From positions 558,001-622,000 of the forward strand of contig CATOSU010000001.1 in assembly GCA_951812615.1 (NCBI GenBank): DNA of 64,000 bases, written 5' to 3'. Numbering within the stretch: position 1 is the stretch's first letter; each line of letters begins with the position of its first letter. Under the pieces are notes generated by a model that was given only the letters and a program-made list of their open reading frames with translations, did not search any database and was not told where the DNA came from. This document shows positions 9,953 through 19,132 of this stretch, in pieces. The DNA comes from an uncultured Paracoccaceae bacterium (GTDB taxonomy: Bacteria > Pseudomonadota > Alphaproteobacteria > Rhodobacterales > Rhodobacteraceae). A program made the position numbers and the translations under genes.

Positions 9953-10752
9953 GAAACGTGAAGCTCTTTGTAGGTACGCTGCCTAATAGAATTCTCGCAG
10001 GCCGCCATTCCTATTACGAACACCACAATGGTTTTCGTGATACGATTCGACCTTATCGTTAAAACTGTTTTCCGCAAAGCCACAATTTCCCCTCCGATCG
10101 ATTTTTGCCTGTGAAATCGGGCGCGACCGCCGGATGCGCAAAAAAGTAACATATCCCAGAGGCTTCCATAGAAGAGTTGTCGGCCCAACAACGCACCTGC
10201 AGCAGGTTCTTAAAAACTTCGCACCGTGTCTGGGGATGTCAAGTTTTCCAACACCTTATCCGAATCGTAAGCCTGATCAGGGCCTTCGCGGCCCGCGAAT
10301 CGGCCGGCCCGTATTGGTCCGGCATATTCCCGGGGCCAACCCCGGAGCAGGCGTCGGAGTTTTCTTGCCTGCGGACCAAGGCTGACGGCGCGGTTCTGAC
10401 CTGAGATCCGGCGCTGCAGAGGGTCTGTGTACAAGGCGTTTACTATCCTGATTCCTGTCTGTGCGACGCAGTTTCATTCATGCCTTTCAGCCCAGCACCG
10501 CGATGCCGGGCATCCGCCGCAATGCCGCGTGCAGGATCGGCTGCGCGTTCGGAACCGGGCCGCAATTCTGCCGTCCATTTTCGGACACCGCTTTGGGGGC
10601 GCAGGCGGTACACATGGCAGGTTTTGACACCGCGGCGTATCGGGACCAGTTGCAATCCATTACCGCCCATGCTTTTGGCGCCTGTGCGGCATGACGTTTT
10701 CATCGGTTGCCAAACGGGTAACCGGGCCGCGCGAAGCAAGGCGAGGGATGGC
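9953..10752. other. ~800-bp stretch with no recognisable gene
   Basis: Only short open frames without family features occur here, and no continuation of the truncated dehydrogenase was found on the right of the insertion sequence. The base composition is less GC-rich next to the insertion sequence and rises towards 10.3 kb. The stretch probably holds remnants of deleted sequence plus the promoter of the following methyltransferase gene. I see no clear promoter box. Confidence 0.5.
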
Positions 10753-11874
10753 ATGGAAGACGACAATATCGGCCTGAGTAACGTGGCGCGTCAGCTATTC
10801 TCAGCCCTTCGGGTCGCACGGACCCCCGAGGATCTGGTTGCATCAGGCTTTCCCCCCCAGCTTCTGAAAGACCTGCTGGCCACCGGTTTTCTGGAACCGC
10901 AGAGAGAAACCGAGGCGCCGCTGGATTTGCAGGAGGCGTTTGGGGGTCTGAAGGCGCATCGCGGCATGCTGGTCGATACCGCCCGGACCGAGGCCTTCCG
11001 CCGCGCTATCGGCGAGGTTGTGCAGGATGGAAACACCGTCATCGACGTGGGCACCGGGTCCGGCGTGCTGGCCATGTTCGCAGCGCAGGCCGGTGCAGCG
11101 GAGGTTTATGGGCTGGAGATGACGGCAATGGCTGACCGCGCGGCAGAGGTTGCGGCAGCAAACGGGCTGGACAACGTGCAGATCGTTCGGGGCGATGCGG
11201 CGAGCTTTACGCCCGACGCCCCGGTCGACGTCGTGCTGGGAGAGTTCATCGGTCTGGCGCTGCTGGACGAATGGCGCCATTTCGCGGCATTCGCCGAAGT
11301 GCGCGATAACGCCCTGCGCCCCGGCGGGCAGGTCCTGCCCCGCGCGGCGAAACTGCTGTTCTCGGCGGTCGACAGCCGCAGGCTTTATGTCGATCGCGGC
11401 TATGGGTTTTGGGAGACCCCGGCCTACGGGCTGGATTTCAGCGCGTTGCGGCAGGCCGACATTGACTGGCCTTTGCGCTATGTCGTGACCGCGGACGAAA
11501 AAGACGTGGTCGATACGGCAGAAGTGCACAACCTCGATTATCTGACGGCCACCTCTGAGGACAGCTTTTTTAGCAGCGAGGTGCGGCTTCGGTATCCGGT
11601 TGCCGGCAGCTTCCATGGGGTGCTTGTGCATTTCGAACTGGATCTGGCACCGGGGATCACATTGGGCACCGGCCCGGCACACCGCGAAACCTGCTGGCAC
11701 CATTCCTACCTGCCGCTGCCGATGCTGCAGATGCCGGCGAACAGCGAAGTCTGCATCGAGGCAACGAGCTTTCTCGACACAGGCTCCGGTACGCTGTGCC
11801 TGGGGCTACGTGTCGCGGGACCGGGCGAAACTTTGTCAAACGACCTGCCCCAGCACATTTTTCCGCTGGAATGA
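10753..11874 (+). CDS. Protein arginine methyltransferase (PRMT) family protein
   Basis: This 373-residue protein has the whole PRMT core, not just a generic SAM fold. HRGMLVDTART (69-79) matches the family's H-x-x-M-L-x-D-x-x-R-T helix. VIDVGTGSG (96-104) is motif I, and Glu122 ends strand 2 (YGLE). GEFIGLALLDE holds Glu164 and Glu173, nine apart exactly like the PRMT1 double-E loop. YGLDFSALR matches the YGFDMS segment, and CWHHSYLPLP sits where the THW loop lies. PRMTs move methyl groups from SAM to Arg in Gly/Arg-rich proteins and are rare in bacteria. A protein with eight G-R-(F/M)-G-G sites is encoded in the same island (47769-48269). The start is ATG 10753 after GCGAGGG. The substrate is inferred, not shown. 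Confidence 0.82.
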   Translation: MEDDNIGLSNVARQLFSALRVARTPEDLVASGFPPQLLKDLLATGFLEPQRETEAPLDLQEAFGGLKAHRGMLVDTARTEAFRRAIGEVVQDGNTVIDVGTGSGVLAMFAAQAGAAEVYGLEMTAMADRAAEVAAANGLDNVQIVRGDAASFTPDAPVDVVLGEFIGLALLDEWRHFAAFAEVRDNALRPGGQVLPRAAKLLFSAVDSRRLYVDRGYGFWETPAYGLDFSALRQADIDWPLRYVVTADEKDVVDTAEVHNLDYLTATSEDSFFSSEVRLRYPVAGSFHGVLVHFELDLAPGITLGTGPAHRETCWHHSYLPLPMLQMPANSEVCIEATSFLDTGSGTLCLGLRVAGPGETLSNDLPQHIFPLE

Positions 11875-11891
11875 CATCCTTGTGCCACGGT

Positions 11892-11906
11892 TGAACGTTA
11901 CGTTCA
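11892..11906. promoter_or_regulatory. 15-bp perfect palindrome, candidate operator
   Basis: TGAACGT-T-ACGTTCA is a perfect inverted repeat with a one-base centre, in the short gap between the PRMT gene and the next gene. Its size and form fit a dimeric regulator site for the genes starting at 11963. No regulator gene is present nearby. Confidence 0.35.
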
Positions 11907-11962
11907 CACTGGACGTGAGAGTGCACATGGCTTAGATAGTTAGTGCCTAAGGCCTTGGATGT

Positions 11963-12943
11963 TTGACGGTGAAACAATTTCGATTTTCCGAGTCCGATTC
12001 AGACGACTCGCTGTTTACGAATTTCAAGATCGCTGGACCTGTGCCGCAGCCTGACTCTCCGCAGCCTGTGGCGTTGATCCATGGTCTCGGAACAAACCTG
12101 TCCTTTTGGTATCTGGGTGCAGCTCTGCATCTGGGTCGCGAACGGACATTGCTGATGCATGACTTGCGCGGCCATGGCGCCAGCAGCATGCCGAAATCAG
12201 GTTATGATCTGGCCCAGCTGGCCGAAGATTTTCGCGTGCTTCTCGACGATCTTGAGATTGAGCGGGTTCATCTGGTGGGTCACAGCCACGGTGCCAGAGT
12301 GGCGCTGGTGTTTGCGCAAACCTATCCGGAACGCGTTGAAAGCCTGGTTCTTGCCGATACGCAGATCCGCGCTCTGCAGCCGCCGATGAAGCTGGGAGAC
12401 TGGCCGTACTGGCCACAGTGGAAGGCCGATCTTCAGAGCCGCGGCGTTACCGACTTCCCTCCCGAGGATTCTGAAATCGATTTCCGGCTTCTGGCCGATC
12501 TGGGCCCACGCCCCGGCGGCGGGAGCGGCGGCCGCGGTTCGCGTATTGATCTGGGGTCCCGGCAGATGGGCGCGCGTGGCGCCGACCGCTGGAACACCTT
12601 GCTGTCGATGACTTCAGCCAAGGCTGAGCTGGCTGACGAAAGCGCAATCGACGTGGATGGGCTGCACAAGCTCGATATGCCCACCCTGCTGATGTACGGC
12701 GCCAAATCGCATTGTCTGGAAACGGCCGACAAGCTGGAGGCGCTTATTCCTCAGGCTCGCAAGGTTGTCGTGCCCGGCGCCGGGCATTTCTTTCCCATCG
12801 TGAAGCCCCGGTATTTCTCACGCACCCTGCAGATGTTCCTGGCCAGCGTTGACAGCAACGCAGGGCGGCCAGTGCCCGGAGCCGTGCGGTTTTCACTTCC
12901 CCGTGACGTTCGGCGTTTACGCCGGCGCGAGGGCCGCAAATGA
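11963..12943 (+). CDS. Alpha/beta hydrolase
   Basis: This 326-residue alpha/beta-hydrolase has the oxyanion segment LIHGLGTN, the nucleophile elbow VGHSHGA with Ser, a late acidic residue after LLMYGAKSH and the catalytic His in GAGHFF. A Gly/Arg-rich insertion (PGGGSGGRGSR) interrupts the cap region and is unusual for the family. The start is uncertain: TTG 11963 gives MTVKQF, and GTG 11969 is possible. Its stop overlaps the next gene (ATGA), so the two are translated together. In a synthase-containing island it may act as a thioesterase or lipase. The substrate is unknown. Confidence 0.85.
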   Translation: MTVKQFRFSESDSDDSLFTNFKIAGPVPQPDSPQPVALIHGLGTNLSFWYLGAALHLGRERTLLMHDLRGHGASSMPKSGYDLAQLAEDFRVLLDDLEIERVHLVGHSHGARVALVFAQTYPERVESLVLADTQIRALQPPMKLGDWPYWPQWKADLQSRGVTDFPPEDSEIDFRLLADLGPRPGGGSGGRGSRIDLGSRQMGARGADRWNTLLSMTSAKAELADESAIDVDGLHKLDMPTLLMYGAKSHCLETADKLEALIPQARKVVVPGAGHFFPIVKPRYFSRTLQMFLASVDSNAGRPVPGAVRFSLPRDVRRLRRREGRK

Positions 12944-13716
12944 ACCAACCGCCCGTTGGCGTGATTTCCGGTGCAAGCAGCGGCATTGGCCGCGCTTTGG
13001 CGCTTGGCCACGCGGAACGCGGCGGGCTTGTTGTCGGGCTGGGTCGCAACCCGGACCGGCTGTTGCAGCTGAAAGAGGACCTTCGTGTGGCCAACCCGGA
13101 GGTCGAGCACCTCGCGCTGCAATGCGATGTCTCCTCTCCCCGTGACATGGATGTGCTGGGCCAGCAATTGGCGTCGATCGGACGCGTCGATGTGCTGTTG
13201 GCCTGTGCGGTTGTTGGCCGTGCCGCCGGCTCCCGCGCCCTGCCGCCGCCGACCGCGTCTTTGCCGCTGGAAGACTGGCAGGCAATGATCGACACCAACC
13301 TGAACGGTGTTTTTCTGGCCAACAAGACCGTCATCCCCCTGATGCGGGCGCAAGGCAGCGGTGATATCGTCAACATCGGCTCGTCCACCACGCCGCGGGG
13401 TCTGCGCGGCACAGCTCTGGCTCCGGGATATGCCGCGACCAAATTCGCGCTGGCCGAAATGGGCCGGCAGCTGGCGGCGGAAGTCGAGGCCGATGGCATC
13501 CATGTCCGCACGGTGTTTCCCGGCCCGGTCGAAACCCCGCTGATCGCGGATACGATGCTCGACCGGGAGTTTGGCGGGCGTACCAGCGCCAAGAGCTTTG
13601 CAGACGCCGTGTTTGGCCTGATTGAACTGGGCCGCGTCATGGCGCTGCCTGATCCCCACCTGCTTCCTATGCCATCTCGCCGGTTCCGTGCCGGCAACGT
13701 GGCATCTGCTGACTGA
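12940..13716 (+). CDS. Short-chain dehydrogenase/reductase (SDR)
   Basis: This 258-residue classical SDR has the NAD(P) motif GASSGIG near the N-terminus, catalytic Ser in NIGSST and YAATK as the catalytic Tyr-x-x-x-Lys. PGPVETPL follows as in 3-oxoacyl reductases. The acidic or basic cofactor-specificity position reads LGRN, which favours NADPH. It overlaps the hydrolase gene by four bases and is followed 13 bases later by a second SDR, so the three probably form one transcript. Likely role: keto-group reduction on an acyl or polyketide intermediate. Confidence 0.88.
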   Translation: MNQPPVGVISGASSGIGRALALGHAERGGLVVGLGRNPDRLLQLKEDLRVANPEVEHLALQCDVSSPRDMDVLGQQLASIGRVDVLLACAVVGRAAGSRALPPPTASLPLEDWQAMIDTNLNGVFLANKTVIPLMRAQGSGDIVNIGSSTTPRGLRGTALAPGYAATKFALAEMGRQLAAEVEADGIHVRTVFPGPVETPLIADTMLDREFGGRTSAKSFADAVFGLIELGRVMALPDPHLLPMPSRRFRAGNVASAD

Positions 13717-13729
13717 TACGGAGCCTGAC

Positions 13730-14473
13730 ATGGACGACCTCAACGATCGCGTTGCCATCATTACCGGAGCGGCCGGTGGCATCGGCAGCGCCACGGCGCG
13801 GGCTTTGTCCGGGGCGGGCGCACGGCTGGTGCTTGTAGACCGCTCGGCAGAGGCGCTCGAGACCGTCGCCGGTGACCTGCCCGGCGAGGCATTGACCCTT
13901 GCGGCAAGCGTGACGTCCAAGGATGACATGACCCGGATGGCCGAGGCCACGCTGGACCGGTTTGGCCAGATCGATGCTCTGGTCACGACGGCTGCCATTC
14001 TGCGCGGGAAAGGCGGCATGACCACCGTGGCCGAAACCAGCTTTGAAGACTGGTCACAGATCATCGATGTGAACCTGACCGGCACTTTCCTGTCCAATCA
14101 GGCCGTTCTGCCGGCGATGCAGGCAGCCAAGCGGGGCGACATCCTGAACCTGAGCTCGACCAGCGGCAAGCAGGGGCGTGCGTTTGACGGCCCTTACTCG
14201 GCCTCCAAGGCTGGAATCATCGGCCTGTCAGAATCGCTGGCGCAGGAGGTGATGCGCGAAGGCATCCGCGTTCAGACCCTGTTGCCCGATGCCGTCGATA
14301 CGGAACTTTGGGCCCAGTCGGGCAAGGCCGCCCTGAAGCCTCAGGCCATGCTGACCCCCGACCAGGTCGCCGCGCTGATCGTCTACATGTTGGCCTTGCC
14401 GCGTGACGCCTATCTGATGAATCCGGTGGTGGCCCCGCTCCAGCAGCGTCGCAAAAGAGTTAAGGCAAGCTAG
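13730..14473 (+). CDS. Short-chain dehydrogenase/reductase (SDR), second copy
   Basis: This 247-residue classical SDR has GAAGGIG at the cofactor site, catalytic Ser in LSST and YSASK as the active-site Tyr/Lys pair. The residue after beta-2 is Asp (VLVDRS), which favours NAD rather than NADP. The neighbouring SDR reads LGRN there, so the two may work in opposite directions or on different intermediates. The start ATG follows CGGAG. The family resembles FabG-like 3-oxoacyl reductases, but the substrate is unknown. Confidence 0.88.
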   Translation: MDDLNDRVAIITGAAGGIGSATARALSGAGARLVLVDRSAEALETVAGDLPGEALTLAASVTSKDDMTRMAEATLDRFGQIDALVTTAAILRGKGGMTTVAETSFEDWSQIIDVNLTGTFLSNQAVLPAMQAAKRGDILNLSSTSGKQGRAFDGPYSASKAGIIGLSESLAQEVMREGIRVQTLLPDAVDTELWAQSGKAALKPQAMLTPDQVAALIVYMLALPRDAYLMNPVVAPLQQRRKRVKAS

Positions 14474-14641
14474 CATCCAACTGATCGGTATTGTTCGTTG
14501 ACTAATAAGGCGAAAAGTTCCCATTGATTTAGACCAAACAGAGAGCTAGGTGCCAATAGGTCGCCCGGGTGTCAGCGCACGGATACGATCAACAGAGCGC
14601 GGTTCAGACCGGTCGCATTCAAAAAGGTTTATTGCACCACC

Positions 14642-15535
14642 ATGACAAACGTCGACTCCACCTACGAACCCTATTCTCAGGACCCGAACTATATCGCAGC
14701 GAATTCCGCGCTGCTCGAGGACGTTCCGCTTGATGATGTGACGCGCGTCGCCGATCTGGCCTGCGGAACGGGGCTTTTGTCCGGTGTTCTGATCGGGCGC
14801 AAGCCGACGCTGGCGATTTCCGGCATCGATCTTGATCCGGTGCAGATCGAGATCGCGAACCGGACCTTCCCCGGCCCGGTGGCCAAGGATCTGGACGCTG
14901 TCCGCGAAGCTGCGGCGGCCGGCACGGGCGCGGGCTGTTTCATGACCGGATCGGCGATGGAATTGCCGTTCGACACCGACGAGATTGATCTGGTGGTCAT
15001 GGGGAATGCCATTCACCTGATGCCCGACCGCGACCGTTTTCTGTCCGAAGTGTCGCGCGTCCTGCGTCCGGGCGGAATGTTCACCTTCAACTCGGTGTTT
15101 TATGTCGGCACGTTCGTGCCCGGCACCGAAGCCGTGTTCGGAGAGTGGATGAAGGAAGCTGTTGGCGTCCTCGCCGAAGAAAACGAAGCCCGGGCGGCGC
15201 GCGGAGAAGCGCCGGTGCCCCGTGTACGCGGAAAAGGCTCCAAGGCGTTCCGCAAGGATTGGCTGTCAGGTGATGGCTGGTCCGAAGCGCTGGACGCTGC
15301 CGGTTTTGACACCGTGCATTGCGCAGACCGTCCCGTTCCCATTTCCGAGGAAGGATTGGGCATGGTCGGGGCCTATGGCGGATTGGCAGAGGTATTGATG
15401 AGCGGCTATCCGGTCGACATTGCCAGCCACTGCCTGCAGGAGGCCGCGCCGCGCGCTTTTCGCAAGCTCGGCATAGACGAAGTGCCGCGAAACTGGCTCG
15501 AAGTGCGCGCGACGCGACGCGATCCGGCAAATTGA
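14642..15535 (+). CDS. Class I SAM-dependent methyltransferase
   Basis: This 297-residue protein has a SAM-binding motif VADLACGTGLLSG, acidic strand-2 end GIDLD, SAMELPF as the motif around the adenine, and LRPGGMFTF as post-II motif (Methyltransf_11-like). It is unlike the PRMT at the start of the island and resembles small-molecule or lipid methyltransferases. The free ACP gene begins 25 bases downstream, so a carrier-bound or lipid substrate is plausible. That role is an inference. Confidence 0.82.
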   Translation: MTNVDSTYEPYSQDPNYIAANSALLEDVPLDDVTRVADLACGTGLLSGVLIGRKPTLAISGIDLDPVQIEIANRTFPGPVAKDLDAVREAAAAGTGAGCFMTGSAMELPFDTDEIDLVVMGNAIHLMPDRDRFLSEVSRVLRPGGMFTFNSVFYVGTFVPGTEAVFGEWMKEAVGVLAEENEARAARGEAPVPRVRGKGSKAFRKDWLSGDGWSEALDAAGFDTVHCADRPVPISEEGLGMVGAYGGLAEVLMSGYPVDIASHCLQEAAPRAFRKLGIDEVPRNWLEVRATRRDPAN

Positions 15536-15560
15536 ACATCTAACGAGAAGGAGCAGAGGC

Positions 15561-15854
15561 ATGAGCAAGGCAAGCCCGGAAATGCTGAAGTCAACGGTCA
15601 TCGGCGTATTGCACGAGACGATCAGGGACTGGGATCTTGAACTGGAAGAAGAGATCGGGTCCGAAACCAAGCTCATCGAAGAGTTGGCATTTGAATCGAT
15701 CGATATCGTTCAGTTCTTCGTTGCGCTGGAACAGGCGCTCGAACGCAAGGATCTGCATTTCGAAAAGCTGCTGATCAAGGAAGGGGCTTATGTGGACGAC
15801 GTTTCGGTCAACGAAATCGTCGACTTTGTTGCGCTCGAACTGCAAGCGGGGTGA
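15561..15854 (+). CDS. Stand-alone acyl carrier protein
   Basis: This 97-residue acidic protein has the acyl-carrier helix-2 motif LAFESIDIVQ. Ser46 is the expected 4'-phosphopantetheine site; the usual DSL reads ESI here. The ribosome site AGAAGGAG precedes the ATG. It lies among tailoring genes rather than beside fab genes, so it probably serves the island's synthases. The C-terminal phosphopantetheinyl transferase domain of the second synthase is the obvious activating enzyme. The acyl chain carried is unknown. Confidence 0.85.
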   Translation: MSKASPEMLKSTVIGVLHETIRDWDLELEEEIGSETKLIEELAFESIDIVQFFVALEQALERKDLHFEKLLIKEGAYVDDVSVNEIVDFVALELQAG

Positions 15855-15924
15855 ATAACCCTGCATCGCCAGAACACGCGCGCAGGATGCGGGTGACCGC
15901 TGCCTCGAGAATTGGAAACAGCCC

Positions 15925-16638
15925 ATGGCACTAGCAATAATCGGCGCGGGTTTTGGGCGAACAGGAACGTCGTCGTTGCGCGACGCCCTGAACACGCTTG
16001 GCTATCCCTGCTATCACATGACCGAATTGCTCCTGAACCGGGAGCGTCGGAAAGATGCAGGGTTTTGGGAGCGGGCCGCTGATACACCACCGGCTGCGTC
16101 GGAATGGGTCGAGTTTTTCGGGGACAGCTACAGCGCCGCGATTGATTTTCCGACATGTGCGTTCTGGCGGCCTCTGATGGCCGCGTTCCCCGAGGCGAAG
16201 GTCGTGTTGTCGGTTCATCCCGGGGGTGCTGAGGCGTGGTACGATAGCACACGTGCAACGATTTTCGATTGGTACCAACGCGTTCGCGAAAAAGGCGACG
16301 GACCGGAAGCCGAGAGTATCCCGCTGGCCGAACGTGAAACGGACAAGATGATGACCCGGGTCGTTTACGGGGAAAAGGGGCTGTTGCGCGGCGCATTTCT
16401 GGATCGCGACACGGCGCTGCAGCTTTATGAGACGCATAATCAGTCCGTCAGGGACGAAGTTCCGCCGGACCGGCTTGTGGATTGGTCTGCCGATCAGGGC
16501 TGGGTCCCGATTTGTGACGCGCTGGGGATCGAGGTGCCGGACACCCCGTTTCCGCGCAGCAACCAGCGGGGAGAGATGTCGCGGCGCATCAAAATGATGG
16601 AAAGAATGTCGAAGATCAAGGGGCATGACAGCGCCTGA
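15925..16638 (+). CDS. Sulfotransferase-family P-loop protein
   Basis: This 237-residue protein starts with IIGAGFGRTGTSSLRDAL, the phosphosulfate-binding P-loop of the Sulfotransfer_4 type, in which PAPS donates sulfate. The second PAPS contact is normally VRDPE followed by WY-S; here it reads SVHPGGAEAWYDS, keeping WYDS but replacing the Arg with His. Activity is therefore plausible but not certain. It follows the carrier protein and methyltransferase on the same strand. It may sulfate a hydroxyl group on the island's product. Confidence 0.75.
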   Translation: MALAIIGAGFGRTGTSSLRDALNTLGYPCYHMTELLLNRERRKDAGFWERAADTPPAASEWVEFFGDSYSAAIDFPTCAFWRPLMAAFPEAKVVLSVHPGGAEAWYDSTRATIFDWYQRVREKGDGPEAESIPLAERETDKMMTRVVYGEKGLLRGAFLDRDTALQLYETHNQSVRDEVPPDRLVDWSADQGWVPICDALGIEVPDTPFPRSNQRGEMSRRIKMMERMSKIKGHDSA

Positions 16639-16652
16639 GCGGTCCGCCTGAC

Positions 16653-17651
16653 CTACTTGAATTCGAACTTGTCGCCGGGTTTCAGGTTGGCGCGGAAATC
16701 CCGCCGAAGGGCGCTTCTGGACGCCTCGCTGCCGCGCAGATACGCATCGAAAAAGAGAACCGCGGCGACGGCAATCAGCCACCTGTAGCGATCGCTGTGG
16801 CCGGACGTATCGGAACCGGCCACGAGATCGCCGTGCCCGGCACCGTCGAGCACCAGAAGGTACTGGTTTTTTGCGCGGATCAGCTGGTATGGGCGCGTTC
16901 GGTGTTCGATGTTGACCGGCCCGGACGAAAACGGATCCTGCGCGTCATTGGTCCCGGTCACGTGAAACAGCGGGACATTGATGTTTTCAAAGGCCGAAGC
17001 GGCGGCCTTCGGGTCTTCGGCGGCGCCGGGCCGCACGGTGCTGCTGGGACTGAGCAGCACCCCTGCCCGAACCCTGTCATCGCGAAACGACTGAAAAGGG
17101 CCCACGCGTTGTCCGCAAGCCGCGAGAACCGTCCGCGACCCATAGGAATGCCCGGCACACCCGACCCGGTCCAGATCCAGTTTGCCCTTGAACATATGGC
17201 CCGGGGTCTCGTTCAGCCGGGTCAATTCGTCCAGCACGAAGGGCAGATCGAAAAACCTCTCTCGCATCCGCGCGCCGTCGCGGCTGGCTGATTTGAGCCG
17301 CCGGCGAAGCTCGTCCCGCGAGTCCGATCCCTGCAACGCGGACCGGTCCGTTCCGGGATGCTGGATAAAAATCCCCCAGTACCCGGCGGCGGCGAGCGCC
17401 CGGCCAAGATAGGGCGCGGCGTCAACCGTGCCGCCCAGCCCGTGGCTGAAAATGACAACGGGGGCGGGAAAGGTCCGGGTCTCCGGTTCGTAGACGCGAT
17501 AAGGGATCCGGCGCCCGCGCGCGGCGTCCCAGAACTCGCTCTCGGTCCTCAGGTCCTGTGGAGGGGTCACCGGTTGCGGACGCGCAACCGGCCTGAAGAT
17601 CGAGCGCACCAGATGCCCCAGGAACCTGAACACAATTAGCAGGAAGCGCAT
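16653..17651 (-). CDS. Alpha/beta hydrolase, membrane-anchored (PAF-acetylhydrolase/dienelactone-hydrolase-like)
   Basis: This 332-residue hydrolase begins with a hydrophobic, positively charged anchor (MRFLLIVFRFLGHLVRSIF). The oxyanion loop IFSHGLGG, nucleophile elbow GHSYGS, Asp in TGTNDAQD and His in DGAGHGD form the catalytic set. It is a clear paralogue of the next gene, sharing nearly the same blocks in the same order, so the pair arose by tandem duplication. It ends 14 bases from the convergent sulfotransferase gene. The substrate is not known; lipid ester hydrolysis is suggested by the PAF-acetylhydrolase-like layout and anchor. Confidence 0.82.
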   Translation of the reverse strand: MRFLLIVFRFLGHLVRSIFRPVARPQPVTPPQDLRTESEFWDAARGRRIPYRVYEPETRTFPAPVVIFSHGLGGTVDAAPYLGRALAAAGYWGIFIQHPGTDRSALQGSDSRDELRRRLKSASRDGARMRERFFDLPFVLDELTRLNETPGHMFKGKLDLDRVGCAGHSYGSRTVLAACGQRVGPFQSFRDDRVRAGVLLSPSSTVRPGAAEDPKAAASAFENINVPLFHVTGTNDAQDPFSSGPVNIEHRTRPYQLIRAKNQYLLVLDGAGHGDLVAGSDTSGHSDRYRWLIAVAAVLFFDAYLRGSEASRSALRRDFRANLKPGDKFEFK

Positions 17652-17720
17652 GTTCCGTTCCTTTGTTCGTCCTGCGCACCGTGCAGGTCAGCGTGCATTG
17701 AAATGTGAAAGCTGTGGGCT

Positions 17721-18713
17721 TCAGCGGAATTCGAGATAATCTTCGCGATCAAGATGCTCCGCCAGCCGGTTGCGAAGGTTGAAATAGGCATCGTCATCGT
17801 CTTTGAGATAGGCGTCAAAGAACAGAAGGGCGGCCTCGGCGGTGATGACGGTATAGCGTGTATCCGCGGCAGCTTCTTTGCCCTTGACGGTGCCCGAGAA
17901 CGCTTCGTGCTCTGCCCCGTTCAATACAATGAGGTATTGATCACCGGCCGGTATCTGCTGAAACGGCAGCGTTCTGATGTAAGGGTCGAAATCAGCGGTG
18001 CTGAGCGGCAGCCGGTCTTCGGTCCCGGTCACATGCAGGATCGGAATGTCTATCTCTGCGTAATTGTCGGCCGGGACAATTTCGTCTTCGTTCATGCCGA
18101 TGGCGCCCGTCGGGCTCAGCGCCAGCGCGGCGCGTATGCGCGGATCCTTGAAGGACGCGGAAAACGGCCCGATGCTTTGCCCCGCCAGCGCCAAGACAGT
18201 ACGGGCGCCATACGAATGCCCGGCGATGCCGATGCGGTCCACATCGATGCGTCCGTGATACGGGCCGTCGGCTTCGTTGGCGCGCTCGATCTCGTCGAGG
18301 ACAAAGCCCACATCGGCCAGACGGTCGTTGAAATTGGCCGGGTCCAGCGTCGATTCCAAGAGGGCCGATTTCGCCGCCTCGGGGCCTTCGGCATCTTCCA
18401 GCAACCGGATATCGCTGCCCTGATGCTGAATGAACAGCCCGAAATACCCCGCTTCGGCCAACGCCGTGCCAAGGTATGGCGCGCCATCGCGCGACCCGCC
18501 CAGGCCATGGCTGAAGATCACAAGGGGGATGGGGTCGGCGGATTTCTTTTTCGGTGCGTAAAGACGCCAGGGCACACTGCGCCCGCGTTCGGTATCGACA
18601 AAGGCGCCGACATCCGAACGACCGTCTCCCAGTGGCGCGTCCGGCGTTGCCTCGTCATCGACAACGACGACGACAGGCTCTTCCTTGGGCTTTCTTTTCA
18701 GGAGACCAAACAC
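17721..18713 (-). CDS. Alpha/beta hydrolase, paralogue of the downstream gene
   Basis: This 330-residue protein has IFSHGLGGSRDGAPYLG, GHSYGAR with nucleophile Ser, TGTEDR acidic residue and NGAEHEAF with catalytic His. It lacks the membrane anchor of its neighbour and instead starts with a short basic segment (FGLLKRKPKEE) followed by an acidic linker, so it is probably cytoplasmic. The start codon is GTG. It lies upstream of the anchored paralogue by about 70 bases, and the two are likely co-transcribed. The substrate is unknown. Confidence 0.82.
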   Translation of the reverse strand: MFGLLKRKPKEEPVVVVVDDEATPDAPLGDGRSDVGAFVDTERGRSVPWRLYAPKKKSADPIPLVIFSHGLGGSRDGAPYLGTALAEAGYFGLFIQHQGSDIRLLEDAEGPEAAKSALLESTLDPANFNDRLADVGFVLDEIERANEADGPYHGRIDVDRIGIAGHSYGARTVLALAGQSIGPFSASFKDPRIRAALALSPTGAIGMNEDEIVPADNYAEIDIPILHVTGTEDRLPLSTADFDPYIRTLPFQQIPAGDQYLIVLNGAEHEAFSGTVKGKEAAADTRYTVITAEAALLFFDAYLKDDDDAYFNLRNRLAEHLDREDYLEFR

Positions 18714-19132
18714 GCGCCGCTCAAACCCCTATCTGTGTACGCATCTGGGCCGACATCCGGGTCCGAAAGCATCGCTGCGCCTCGCCAGCCGGCGTTCCAA
18801 CACGGGCGATGCGTATGATCGCAAGATCATCTTCCTTTTGCCGGTTACCAAATCGCGTTTTGTACATAATCACTCATTCAGCCACATAAAAGAACCCGGG
18901 CCCCGACGGCACCCGGAAAGGCGCGCGCCGGGAAAACCCGAAATGCATAATACCCGCAGATGGCAACCGTTCTGCGACCTAGATTACACAGCACAACTCT
19001 GTCGAAAATAAGGTGCCCTGAAGTTACGCCTCAGGGACATATAGAACGCGCATCCGGACAACTGCCGCCTCTCCTCGGCAATTGCCCGGGCGCGCGGTCA
19101 GGCGCAACCGGGTATTATGGCGTGTACCGGTC
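18714..19132. other. ~420-bp intergenic stretch
   Basis: No gene is recognised here. It must contain the promoter of the minus-strand hydrolase pair at its left end, and it contains the end of the oxygenase transcript at its right, where one hairpin is visible. Confidence 0.5.
19016..19036 (-). terminator. Possible terminator of the TauD-like gene
   Basis: CCCTGA and TCAGGG form a 6-bp stem with a 9-base loop. On the minus strand the hairpin is followed by a T-rich stretch (TTATTTT), as expected for a rho-independent terminator about 100 bases past the gene. The short stem makes this tentative. Confidence 0.35.
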
